Positions 45,043-56,431 of a stretch of 64,000 nucleotides of DNA are shown here, piece by piece (within the stretch, counting starts at the first letter, position 1; each line of letters starts with the position of its first letter). Below the pieces are notes generated by a model, which searched no databases, was not told the DNA's origin, and was given only the letters and a program-made list of their open reading frames with translations. The DNA is taken from positions 83,828-147,827 of the forward strand of contig JAQYUZ010000044.1 in the NCBI GenBank assembly GCA_033819885.1, given 5' to 3'. Made by a program: the position numbers and the translations under genes. Source of the DNA: Microbotryomycetes sp. JL201 (Eukaryota; Basidiomycota; Microbotryomycetes).

Positions 45043-45518
45043 CTATCCTGACCAACGACGGTCCAGGAATGAAAAGGACACTTTTTTCTCTTTCTCTCTG
45101 TCAGCTCGAACGGAACACATAACCACTTTCCACGTTCGCTCGTCAATCAACCTCGTGATCGGTCTCGGATTTATTTGATACCCTTTTTTTTCTCCTTTGC
45201 ACGTCTCGTTTGACTGTGTGGACACTGGAAGGATAGGTCTGTGGTTGTATGATCGTCTTCGGACGAGGTCTCTATATATGCCTACTCGATTCGACCTTGT
45301 CTGACGATCGCACCTGTGCAATACACTCGTTGTCTCGCAACAGATGCGTCTCTTGGCAGTCGCGTGTTGATGTTGTCGGCAGAACGGTCGGACAGAAATG
45401 TGACACGGTAAGTATATGGATAACAACAAATCACAATGCTATGGTCGGGTTCGTTTGTTTTGTGCCACCGCAAGCTTTGCTCGTACACCCCTTCTCTCAG
45501 CCTCCGAATAGTCCCTGC
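45043..45518. other. 3' intergenic region between lipase-like and lysine-rich genes
   Basis: 476 bp between converging genes. T-rich tracts at 45083-45093 and 45185-45200 are consistent with 3' ends. No gene is seen. Confidence 0.45.
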
Positions 45519-46042
45519 CTAATCCCACATCAACCTCGCTTTTTTCTTCTTTTCCTTTTTGCCATCGACCTTTGAAGCTCGTTTGTCTAACTTGAGAGCT
45601 CGTTCGATCGCTTTTTCTTTTTGCTTGTCTTTTTTCTTGAGACTTGATGAAGAGGATGTTCTTTTAGGTTTTGATTTGGTTTGTTGAGCTGGAGCGACGT
45701 GTGGTTGTGTGGCTGTGTGCGGGAAGGCGCGGGTGTTGCAAGTCACGTGAACAAAAAGAGAGAGAGAGAGAGCTTCAGCGCGGGTCAGATGGGCAAGAGG
45801 TGCCATTGAAGCAGTCACGGGCGTTCGTTGGGAGGCAAGCAAGGAGGAGCCTAACCTGCAAGTGATGGCTCTGTCTGTGCGTGTGTCGTATTGCCAGTGA
45901 CGGCGGGTTCTGCTCTGCGGCTCGCCCCTGTCGTGAGCGCGCACAGACACACAAGCGCAAGTTCGTCAGTCGCGGCTGGCAGCGCGCTGTTTGATACAGC
46001 TTGAGGAGACTGACTGTCTTTGCCTGCGTCTGTGCGAGCCAT
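45519..46042 (-). CDS. Small lysine-rich protein, possibly nuclear/nucleolar
   Basis: The sure part is the 3' exon, 45519 to about 45690: PKRTSSSSSLKKKDKQKEK, then AIERALKLDKRASKVDGKKE and the end KKKKARLMWD. This is a long basic helix with nuclear-localisation-like clusters, reminiscent of small ribosome-biogenesis factors such as Alb1, but I cannot show homology. A 5' exon may start at ATG 46042 (MARTDAGKDSQSPQAV). Splice joins between the two are not resolved; AG sites at 45708 and 45684 are candidates. It lies head-to-head with RPC82, with starts about 110 bp apart. Confidence 0.4.
45757..45772. repeat. (AG)8 microsatellite
   Basis: Sixteen bases of alternating AG. On the minus strand it is a CT tract, probably within an intron polypyrimidine region of the lysine-rich gene. 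A GTCACGTGAA site sits just before it at 45742. Confidence 0.85.
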
Positions 46043-46151
46043 TGCAGAGCTCGGGACGAAGGCGAAAAGGGCGAAAACCCCCCAAACGATCGCCGAGCAG
46101 CACTGCGATTGTTCTGCTTCACTTGGTACCGGTACCGACAGCCGTGCGCGA

Positions 46152-48704
46152 ATGTCTCCGCCTCTCAAGGACAAGGCGCGGCTGGTCCACCATGTCGTCC
46201 TGCAGCACTTTGGTCAGGCGACTGCTGTAAGTCTGGCAATACTCTCGCCTGCGCTCCGACCTGCCCATGGAGCACAGTCTACCCGAGCAACGTGCTTCTC
46301 GGTGAAGCTGTTGAGAAGTCAACGCATTGTGCCAATGCACCCATCTCAAGTCGACGATGGCAGCTCGGCCGAGACTTTTTTGTTTGCCTCGCATGCGGCG
46401 CATACACCGGACACGAAAGCATTCAAGCATGCTGTTGTGCTTCAAGAGTCAGCACTTTGCTCCGAGCGCATCAAGTGCGCGCTACCGTGCGCGTCACGGC
46501 GCGTGCAACGCACACAATGGCTCACATTCGAGCATTACGCCACATTGGATGCAGCGCACAGCAGAACTAATTAGTTTTGCATTGTTTTTCTCTTTTGCAG
46601 GAAGTGACGGCGTTGCTGCTCGCACGCGGCGCTCTATCGTTACCGCAACTGGCCAGGTTGACCACCTTGCCACTGCCGACGATTCACAGCTGCCTCTTGA
46701 CATTATCAATTCACTGCCTTCTGTACCACTCCGAGACTGAAGTCGCCGGTAGGCTCGTCGAAGTGTATGAAATCAATACTCGCAACGTACTCGGACGCAC
46801 CAGAGGCGCCCTGTACAGTCAAATGGCAAAAGATCGACAAGACTTGCCGTCCTTTGACGCTGTAGTGGACGCGCTCTGGAGGGAGGGAATGCTCAGAAGG
46901 GACGAGATCATGGGCATTGTCGTTGAGGATATGCGCAAAAACGGTTGGACGCCACACGCCAACGGCACCACAGCCACGACGGCTACAATGTCGTCAACGA
47001 AGGGAAAAGCAAAGGCGACTGCACAAGACGACATTGACGACGATACGTTGTGTGAGTCTTGACCATTCTTCTACCTTCTTGGCATCAACGAGCAAAAACT
47101 AAAACTACTTTCGGCTTCAAAGACGTCGAAGCTGAAAGGATGCTCCGTCGAGCTTTCAACGAGTCTTTCATCATCGTCGTTACGCCAGGTTCTCAACTCG
47201 ACCCATCATCTCTCGCAATTAAATGGGAAGACGAGCTCAAGCTCAAGATTACCAGTCAGTTCTGTTCTACCTCTAAAACCCCTTCTCACAGATGCTAATG
47301 GCTCCGCACTCAATGGAACAGACATTCCCTCGGCAAAGCAGTTGAAAGAAGTGCAGCAGTCGCTGAATGAAAAGCAGACGGAATGGGATCTGACAGAGTT
47401 CTTGACAGCGCGAGGCAGGGTGAGTCGGGCGTCATGTGATCATGTTTGGTCAACAAGCCTGAACATGTTTCTGCGATGTCTTGCACAGACCGAGAAGGAC
47501 CCCAAAAGAAAGAGGCTCCGCGACGACGAGACCGAGTTTGATCTGCCAGAGTTGCCAGTGGGTTGTTTGTGCTTGTTGTGGTACGACCCGAGTCCTGGCG
47601 CCTGACAGCAAATACTGCTTGCAGGAACATGCATTCTTCACCATCAATCCGGACCGCTTCAACATTCAGTGGCGAAGAGAGGTGAGGAGCTGGTACCCTG
47701 GTCTGCCTCTGACATTTTTCGTTGACTTTTTGGACGTTTAAAAGATACTGGTGTCGTATGTGCGCGACAGATACAATGAAGCGATCGCCAAAGTCTTTGA
47801 ACAAGTATTGATCGTGAGCGAAGATTCTATCGAAACCATGCGCGACGATCGGTCACGAGCCATCTCTCGGTTGGAAATCGCCACACGCTGGCGCGCTTTG
47901 CCCGAACCAAAACCAAGCTTGCAAGACGTTTTTGGTAAAACGCCTTTGCTGTCAGGATTCGATCCGAAAACGCTGAGGACGACCGAGATTATTGGCGAGA
48001 TTTGCTCATTGTTGTCGGGCATCGGAGGAGGAGCCTTGCCCGGAGATGCTGTGCTCCGGGAGATTGGGGAAGGTCAAGGTGCGAGGTGGCAAGTGAATTA
48101 CCGCGCGTTGTGCTCGAAAGTCAAGACGGCGACGATACACGCCATCATCAGTGGCAAATATGGCGACGTGGCTTTGCGATGTTGGAAGATTCTTGACCTC
48201 AAAGGCAACCTTGACGAGAAACATGTCAGTGCTTCGACACATCGTCCTCTTGGTCGCTTTTTCGGCTGATCCACTCACCTGCCACAGCTTGCTCGCCTCG
48301 CCTTCTTGTCTGCCAAAGACGCACGCGAAGTTGTCGGTCGATTGTCAGCCGCTTGCCTGATTGAGCAACAAGACGTTCCGCGTTCTGCCGATCATGCGCC
48401 ATCCAGGACGTTTTACCTATACAGCGTTAATCCACGAAACAGTTTGACGACCCTGCTCGACCGACAATACAAAGCTTTGTCAAATTTGGCTGCTCAGACG
48501 ATTCATCACCTCAAGTTGAACCATTCGTTGATCGATAAACGAAACAGACCTGACGTCAGAGCTAATCCGAGCTTGTTGACGGCGAGGGACAAGGTTCAGT
48601 TGAAGACTTTGGACGATACGATAGAGGCCTTGACGGTCGAACAACTCCGATTGGACAAACAAGTCTTTATCTTGAGCGAGTTTTCGGACCAAAAGTATCT
48701 CTAA
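46152..48704 (+). CDS. RPC82: RNA polymerase III subunit RPC82 (C3/RPC3)
   Basis: Part of the Pol III-specific RPC82-RPC34-RPC31 subcomplex needed for initiation. Exon 1 starts at ATG 46152 (MSPPLKDKARLVHHVVLQHF) and a 371-nt intron follows, long for this window. Exon 2 at 46600 has winged-helix parts: EVTALLLARGALSLPQLARL, HSCLLTLSIHCLLYHSE. Later exons give EHAFFTINPDRFNIQWRRE, the long ILVSYVRDRYNEAIAKVFEQ, IIGEICSLLSGIGGGAL, and FLSAKDAREVVGRLSAACLI with FYLYSVNPRNSLTTLLDRQY. Serial winged-helix domains and a C-terminal coiled coil match the family. About eight introns interrupt it. The end is at 48704. Confidence 0.92.
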
Positions 48705-48858
48705 CGATATGGAGCTCGGGAGTGTTGTCGATCGAGTAGTGGTCCGTTTTCCTCCTTTCATGCGGCTTTGAACCAGCTTGTAATCGAGGCCAACCTTTTT
48801 TTCTTCATTTCAAGATGCATCTTTGACACAGAGGTTGCGAGACCCGTTTAGAACGATT

Positions 48859-50565
48859 TCAAAGTTTGGCAGCATCAGTCCAAGCCTCGTCGTATCCTGG
48901 TTTCGAACGGTCCCAATCTGGCGCAGGCTCTTGACCAAAATGAGCCCAACCCATCGCGTCAAGTGTCATTCCAGCCGCTACAAAGATTTTTCGTGTTGTG
49001 AGTAGGTCAAGTACAAGGTTTCATCTCGAAACACAAGTTGCCGGCGTTTGCTCACCTCGGACGAACGCCGTGCCATCGAGTTGATCTACTTCCGGCAAGC
49101 GAGACTCGAAGTAACCCTTGGGTCTCGTGCCGAAATGCTGGGCGGCAAACGACAATGACCGTATAACCTTTTGTGTAGATACCCAAAATCAGCTCATTGA
49201 ACTTTGCACTCGTCAAAAGCGGGCGGCTCGGAGACGTGTGGCAAGCGATTCTCACTTTCGTGACGTGTTCATCTGGATGATCAATCGCGGCGGAGTGAAT
49301 CGCAAACCATGGATTGACGCCATCTGGCCCATTCGTCTCGGTTGAGGCTTTCGATAAACCCCGCTCGACGATCGCACGTTGCAACGCTCCAGCCTCAAGC
49401 GTTTGCCGTTTCGAGGGGTGAGAGGGCGGACAAGGCGTATCTGTCGAGGCCATGAGATACTCGGCGATAAAAAGTTTGGGACGTCCTCGAGCGATCCAAT
49501 AAGCGACCATGACTCGAAAGTGGGAATGCAAGACTGTCGTCCAGTATTGTGGGCCCAATACCTCGAGAAAAGACGGTAAGAACAAGACTGACGTCAGTGC
49601 ATGCATGCTGCAAGTTGCCGAGTCCACTTATGTCAGCTCTCAAGAACCTCTTGCTCTCCGGAAGAGGGACGAGTCTTACGTGAAAAAGTCGAGTTTGGGC
49701 TGGTAACCAGGTCGGGTGGCCGCTCCGTAGATAACGGTCGCAAGCCAGAAAAGTTCTTCAGTCTTGTGCACAACTTCGTCCCATTCTGGCAAGGAGCTAC
49801 TGAACGACCATCGCTCGCAATACGTTTTGATCAATTCACCCTTGCGCTTGAGCGTGACCCCCAAAGCAGGATTTGAATCAATGTTGTTAGCTACGCCTGG
49901 CGCTAACTCTTTATCTTGCAGCATTTCGGCGAGCAAGTCGAATCCGTTTGTGCCGGCTGTGACTGGTCTCGAAGCGGACATAGCAACTGTCTCGACGAAA
50001 GAGGCATGTGACGGGGTCGATGTTTTGCTGCCGTTCTGTTCGGTATGAGGCGGCCAAGGATCAGGAAAAAGCGCGCCTGCTTGGGCCGAATGAATGGCGC
50101 ATTGCGCAAGGCCTGTACGAGCCTCTGTCAGCTATCTGGGAAAGCGGGAAAGCGGCAGTGCCCACCTTCGGCGACGAGCGCATCTGCTCCAAACTCGACG
50201 CCATAACCCGTGTGAATGAAAGGGTGAATGGCGCCGCTGACGAACCTTTGGAGCATCTTGCCCTCACCGCCAAACACGTAGCGCTCAATCGCAGTTGCTG
50301 AGCCAAACTGCGAAATGATCTTGTGGAAGAAAGCCAAATAAGCGGGGTATGCCCTGAAAGCTACTGGTGAGTGAGCAAGCCCGTGCAGAAACTCGAGCGA
50401 GCATACTTGTCCTTGCCGAGAAACTCCTGCCAATTTGCTTCGGTGATCTGCGCGTCGCTTTCTGGCATGGGACGCTGCGACGACGTGTCATTATCGCAGT
50501 GCAAGAGGAGGGTCTGTCTGAGCAGCTAAGCCTACGGTGAAACCTTGCAAACTAGCTTCGTACAT
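48859..50565 (-). CDS. Questin-oxidase-like protein (DUF4243 family)
   Basis: The family includes the Baeyer-Villiger-type questin oxidase of fungal anthraquinone pathways. Seen: ITEANWQEFLGKDK, spliced to AYPAYLAFFHKIISQFG; FIHTGYGVEFGADALVAEGL; FDLLAEMLQDKELAPG; then MHALTSVLFLPSFLEVLGPQ, LHSHFRVMVAYWIARGRPKL, and the typical C-terminus GMTLDAMGWAHFGQEPAPDW. It ends at the TGA 48861-48859. The N-terminal start is taken at ATG 50565 and is uncertain. No polyketide synthase or other pathway gene is near, so it probably acts in general catabolism or is an orphan. It diverges from the carboxylesterase gene over 1.29 kb. Confidence 0.85.
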
Positions 50566-51850
50566 TGCTGCAATCGCGGATGCTCCTGCGCCGAGGGAGA
50601 AGCCTGCTAGCACTGTGGGAGGCTCGAGTCAGGAACGCTCTGTCATTTGCAACAGTGCCAGTGCGCCTCACGATGGTGCGCCGCGTGGTTGTGGAGTCCC
50701 TGTATATTTGCGGTCCGTGTCAGATCTACGCACAGCTGGCTTTGTGAAATGGGAGCCAATGCGACTCGCTCTGTCGTCGAAGAAAATGTCATGACTGCCA
50801 GTTGCGAAACTTCAGCGAGGCGTTTTCATAGGCTCGACAGCAACCTTGCTGACTGTATGTGATTGTGCTAACGCATCTTGAAAAGTCAGCCGCCCGTTTC
50901 GCAGCTCAGGAGAAACGTGCCGAAGCCAAACTGACGTTCAGACACTCTGCCACCATGTGCAGGCTAGCGGGTGTCTGTCCTAGGCCTCCGAGGATACCTC
51001 GACCGAGCGAACGCGGGCTGACCGTGCCGTACGCCTGTTCGAGTGTTGCGTCATGGGCTCGATCGAGCGCCGCCCTGACGGTTCTCGCGTTTGATGGCGG
51101 TGACGACGAGGACATGATTCGCACCGAGTTTGATTGGCTGTGAGCTCGAAGCTGTGCTCGCCACGACCGCGATGCCGTCACGAGCATGCAATCGCACAGC
51201 GAAACCCGACTGGATCTCGGGAATGTGGAGCGGACAGGGGGGAAGAGCCACACAGAAAGCTGGCTAGACATTTCCCTGGCACTAAAGGTGTTCAGGAGCA
51301 TCCCAGCGCGCACAAGTGTGCTTTCTGGCTAATGGATGTAATTGCAGTAATCTGGCAGCCGCAGCAATGTCTGCCGCTCGATCCACCTTCTGTCGCAGCC
51401 TCACGCCTCCAACGCGTCAGCTGTCTGCAGTCCGCGTCACAGTTGGCTCGACCCACTCGACAGACGCGTCCCCGGCCGAGTGACGGTGCACAACATTTCA
51501 CGGCCGTCGCGATTAATTCTAGAGCATTGCGAGCACCGACGTGGACGGACGTAGCGAAGTTGATGTGGGCTGCAGGTGAGCCTGAGAGCTATTGAACAAT
51601 CTTGACCGCGACGGACACTCGCTTCCGCCATGTCTGCGGGTGCTGTCGCAGACTCGGGCTCCCAGGCTGCTGTCACACCATGACATGCGCTGGCCGAGAG
51701 CATACGTTGTGCTGTCGACTCCAGTTGATTGATTCGTCTTCTTTCCAGCGTAAAAGGCCACACAGACAAGGCTGATACTGTTCGCAGTGGCTGTTTCGGT
51801 TATTCACGAATGCAGGAGCGCGCAGGCGCCCATTCGCACATTCGACAACC
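50566..51850. promoter_or_regulatory. Divergent intergenic region, questin-oxidase-like / carboxylesterase
   Basis: 1.29 kb. Overlapping open frames on both strands (51134-51595, 50906-51313 and others) have no motif and no consistent splice signals. No gene is supported. Confidence 0.45.
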
Positions 51851-54653
51851 ATGATCAATTTAAACAAGATTCTGCCACGCAGGCCAAGCTCGTCCACCTT
51901 CAATGCTGAAGAATCGGTTCCTCTGACGGCCGTCTCGGACTTGGACTGGGACAATGGTGGCGCTCCAGACGATTTCCTCCCTCATCACACTGCGTCATCC
52001 ACATCCACTATGGGCACAGACTCCCGATTAGCGCACAAGCGACATCGCAAGGGTCGATCATGTCCCAGTGGAGGTCATGCGAGCTGGACGAGATGGGCCG
52101 TGGTCGGCTTGACTGGCTACGCAGCCTATCGCCTCGTGGATTTCACCTACTCGAATCCAGAACGATGGTCCAGGAGCTGGGCAGATTCACTCAACGGACC
52201 AAAAGCCGTCTCGATCGGCAATGTCGTCCGGGCGGCAGGCCAAAATTGGCGGGGGACAATCGATAGTACCGACTTGATCGTCAGCTGGAGAGGTATCAGG
52301 TATGCTGAACCGCCCACGGGTCAGCGTAGGTTCAGGCGTGCTGTGCCCATCAAAGCTCCTCAACGGACAGAGGACGAATGGGCTACGCTAGATCCGGTCG
52401 ACGCCAACGATTGGGGTGACGGATGCCCGAGGCCTGCAAACAACAGACCTGGCTCTGAAGGGCACAGTGGCTCGGAAGATTGCTTGACGTGCGTGGCCGC
52501 AATATCTAGGTTGTCCCGTTGACGAGAGTTGGCTTATGTTCGTTGGCAGGTTGAACGTGTTTGCGCCATATAAGCAGATTCCCGATCAGCTCTTGCCGGT
52601 CATGGTCTGGTGAGATTGTGTTGCGCCTCGACAATACCTGAGGCTGATCGGGCTACTTTTGCTGCAGGATTCACGGAGGCGCGTTCGCAAGATGTCTTGG
52701 CCAAGGCTTTCGTTCGCTAACAATGGTCATTTCTGCAGGCGGATTTGTCTCGGGTTCATCGAACGAAGAGAAATACGATCCTTCGGACCTGCTGCAGCGC
52801 GCCATTGACAACAATCAGCCGATCGTGTTTGTCTCCATCAAGTATGGCACGGCCGCACCGTTCCGAGATGAGAGCTGATCAAATGCTTGTGCAGCTACCG
52901 GCTCGGCGCCCTGGGTTTTTCGGCGACGCCTCCACAGCCCGGTGATCCTCCGACACCGCCGCACATTCCCGTTAGGCCGCCGGACGATTTGGATTTGAAC
53001 GTCGGGTTGAAAGACCAGCTCGAGGCGCTGCATTGGATAAACCGAGAGATTCAAAACTTTGGCGGAGATCCAAACAAGGTTAGCATGTGTAGGATCTGAT
53101 TCACGACCACTCTTGACGATTTTCGAGAACCGTCTAGGTGACATTGGTCGGACACAGCGCAGGGGCCATGTCGGTTGGTCTGCATCAACTCTATTCACCA
53201 TCTCACCTGTTCAGAGGAGGTGAGCCGCAAAGATCCTTAATCAGCGAGGAGACTGAATGTGCTGCTCGCTGCAGTGTTCCTGCTGTCCGGCGCGCCAACT
53301 TCGCAAGTCGATTGATCCGATTTGTTGCGCCATGTGGGACCTGACAATCATATCTACAGGTTCCCCGTACCTTGGCCTCACGACGCCGGCGCAAGGACCT
53401 TGCATCCTCTTCCCGGTCCTTCACAGTGCCCTTCGCCAGAGCAGCAAGAGTATGGTCCGCCGTCAAATTCGAAATTACTGGACTGCCTACGTCAACTCGA
53501 CCTGGGCGACTTTATGAAGGCCACGAAAGTATTATCGGATAGGTCACCCACGAACGGCTGGTTTCCTTGGTACCCGGTGCTCGAGGGCGAGTGGGAAGGT
53601 AGTTGGCTGAACGTGAGGCCGAGCGAGAGGATTGTTCGGGGAACGTACAGCAAGGTGCCGGTTGTCATGGGTACCACGCTGGATGAAGGAACTAGGTCAG
53701 TTGTCTGCCTCATGAGTGATCCGATCTCGAGTTTGACGGCGCTCGTTCACCTGTGGTGCAGGTTCACGAGTCCCTTGGTGACGTCGCAAAATGACATAAA
53801 AGAGTCTCTGCGTGGTATGCACAGCAATACTGCGCTTTTGAATGCGCCCAAGCTGACACGCTTTTGGCCTCGGCGACAGGCATCTTTGACTTTACGTTTG
53901 GTGCCGTCGAAGATTTGCTCGAACCGATTTGGGAATTTTACCCCGATGACCCTGTCGTCGGCTCACCTTTCTACACGGGTTCCGAGATGTTTAATCTCAG
54001 CTCGTCGTATAAACGACAATCCGCTCTAGTTGGCGACTTGCTGTTTCAGGCACCTCGTCGACATTTCTTGAGAGAGACGCCGAAAGACTTGGGTGAACCG
54101 GGTTGGAACTACTTGTTTACGGAGCCGAGAGCCGGAGCCGAGCCTCACATGGGTTGTGAGTCCACGTCACACGGCCCAATGTCCGATAGTAGCGTGCAAG
54201 TCGCTGATTAACCGTTTTTTCTGTCCTTTTAATTGCGGGCGATTCAGCTCAACACGCGGCAGATCTGGAACACTGGTTCGCCCATCCAAACTCGACAGAC
54301 AAAGAAATGCATCACTTGTCGAGACACATGTCTTCGTATCTCATGTCAGTCGCCCAATGCAAACGTTTTTCTCTTTCCGGAATGAGCATCAGCTGACGCT
54401 GGCGTATGCACAGCAACTTTGTCGCGAATTTGGATCCGAACGGCCCTGGACGTGAGTCAATCTTGCGACATGTCGTCGTGAACTCGGTATTGACCTTGTT
54501 GCGTGTGGCTGCCAAGTCAAACATTGGCCAATGTACGGTACAGAACGTTTGACGATGCAGTTTCAACGGTTCAATGAGACTGTCGTACGCGACAATGACA
54601 GGTTGGAAGCAATGAGGTTCATCAATATCAATAATCCAATGTTTGCGAGGTAG
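51851..54653 (+). CDS. Type II membrane-anchored carboxylesterase (type B)
   Basis: Starts at ATG 51851 with about 90 hydrophilic residues, then a single membrane anchor (TRWAVVGLTGYAAYRLVDF) and an alpha/beta-hydrolase domain outside. Seen: VSWRGIRYAEPPTGQRRFR; SEDCLTLNVFAPYK across a splice; the oxyanion hole HGGGFVSGSS, formed only if the 60-nt GC-AG intron 52679-52738 is removed; NYRLGALGF; and the nucleophile VTLVGHSAGAMSVGLHQL. The acidic residue lies in TTLDEGTR, and a His in EPHMG before AADLEHWF. It ends at TAG 54651-54653 (NNPMFAR). About eleven introns interrupt it. The substrate is unknown; cholinesterase-like enzymes of this type are often surface esterases. It converges on the O-fucosyltransferase gene with stops 124 bp apart. 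Confidence 0.87.
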
Positions 54654-54776
54654 ACAAAGAATGTGACATTTGAGATGTTGTCACTACGAGCAGGGACCGA
54701 GGGTCAGGTTCTCCGAATGTGTCTTCTGGAGACAATGGGCTAGACGACAGGCAATGCAATGAATTACGAGATTGCA

Positions 54777-56431
54777 TCAGCCTACGATAAGAGACAGGCC
54801 ATTGTTCCAAGCCTCGACGCGTCTGGCTGCCACGTAAGAGAACGTGCTCATCTTTGTCCTGTTATACCGGCGCGCACGGTCAGAGTGTCAGTCCTTTTGT
54901 AAGAGCGAATAGGCACGCAAAAATTGAATGAACGTACCCGACCAAACCTGTTGCCCTACTGAGAATGACGGAATCCAGTATGCCTTCGTACCAACCACCG
55001 AACCTGGCCCTCGTCGCAAACTCGACGTGATTGATATAGATCCAACCCAGTTTTGTAAGTTTTCTGATGAATTGAACGTCGTCCGAGTCTGTGGCAAACA
55101 AGACTGGTACGTCTGGTCCTTTGCCACCTGTTGAATTCAACTTGTTGCGCCATGACTTGTCGGATTGTCGTCTCGTTCTCAGGCGTTGCTGCATTGTTTC
55201 AACGCCCTTTTTAAACTCGTCAACGACATCTGTACCGATCCTCCCGAGATCGACAAAGTCTCCTTGACGAATGTGCACGGCAATAAAAGGTTGCTTTGAA
55301 GCTCGAGGTCCTAGTAAGGCGTACATGAGTTCATCGGCAACGTGGTTGACATGGTTGTTGAATCGCAAATGAACGCCAACTTTGGACCAAACGGGATCTT
55401 CGGGAGACATTTCTTCGATGGTGTACGTTTGGTCAACTGAACCTTTTACGAACCGGACGGACGGCACTGTCGAGCAAACTCCGTTCAGTTGGCTGCAGCT
55501 GGAGACGAGATGCACAACTTGCCGTAAAACAAATTTTCAAAACACAACAGTTGCTTGTCCGGTACAGCTGGAGCGTTTTCCATGGAACCAAAGTATCTTT
55601 TTGCCGTTTCTTCAAGCCACTCTGTATTGTCCTTTGAAGACAAGACTTCGATCGCTGGAAACGTCATGCTCGTTTCGATGGAGCTCGGCACCGTCAGCTG
55701 CCCAGGAGGAGGCCAGTACCACGTTTTGACGTTGTATCGGTCGAGAGGTGCCTGGTCTCGCCAACCCCAGCATGACAAGGTTTCTTTCTGCGTTCCTGCC
55801 ATGTCTCCAATTTTGACATCTCTCCATTCAACCATTGACACGTTTGAATAATATGCGAAACGAGGGAGATCAAAGAATGTCGACAACGGGACGTCGCCTC
55901 CTTCAGCATGGACAGCTTTCAGCTCCGGGCTGCAAACAAGACGAGTGAGACGAAGTTGAGCGTCGCATGAAAAGGATCATGTCTTACATGATAGCAGTGC
56001 GATCTAGTCTCTGGCCGAGATGCACGAGCTTGAACAGCTCAATCAATTGGTTTGCTGGACGCCACGAAAATGCCTTTTCAGCCGTCGGACTTTGACGCAT
56101 TCGGCGACTGATGAACGCTTACTCAGGCCACCATAAGGAAATGCTGTGACGTAGCCATGCCCTGGCTTTAGGTTTGCTCTGAACGAGTGCAGCGGGATTG
56201 AGGATCGCAAAGGCTTAGAGTGTGTGGCATCAACAAGTGATTCGCGATCAGCCGAATCTCGAAGGGCCAACGATGTCGACTCACGTTTTTCCTTCTCGAC
56301 ATTGCTCTGACTTTGGTCTTTTCTATCAAGTCTGACGTGCTCGACTTTCCTCCGGCGAGCAGCAAGATTAAAATGATGCCGCACATTGACGCTATTACGA
56401 TTCGTGCCCATCCTCTCCTGCCCCGCAACAT
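54777..56431 (-). CDS. O-fucosyltransferase-like protein, type II membrane
   Basis: A GDP-fucose O-fucosyltransferase fold protein (PF10250 type). Seen: a signal anchor (WARIVIASMCGIILILLLAGG) soon after ATG 56431; PGHGYVTAFPYGG, spliced to LTNQLIELFKLVHLGQRLDR, the classic first motif; LSTFFDLPRFAYYS; VGVHLRFNNHVNHVADELMY; the GDP-binding FIAVHIRQGDFVD; VLFATDSDDVQFI; and the last motif DSVILSRATGLVG, joined by the splice 54929/54855 to TKMSTFSYVAARRVEAWNNG. It ends at TGA 54779-54777. The splice with acceptor CTAAAG restores phase at the N-terminus. Upstream at 56870-56573 an open minus frame (MPLTPSTPDVVTRV...) may be a cytosolic 5' exon, but no phase-correct join was found. Confidence 0.82.

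Noticed and set aside
48859-54653. Secondary-metabolite gene cluster around the questin-oxidase-like gene
   Set aside because: No polyketide synthase, NRPS, methyltransferase, P450 or pathway regulator is present; neighbours are an esterase, RPC82 and a glycosyltransferase.
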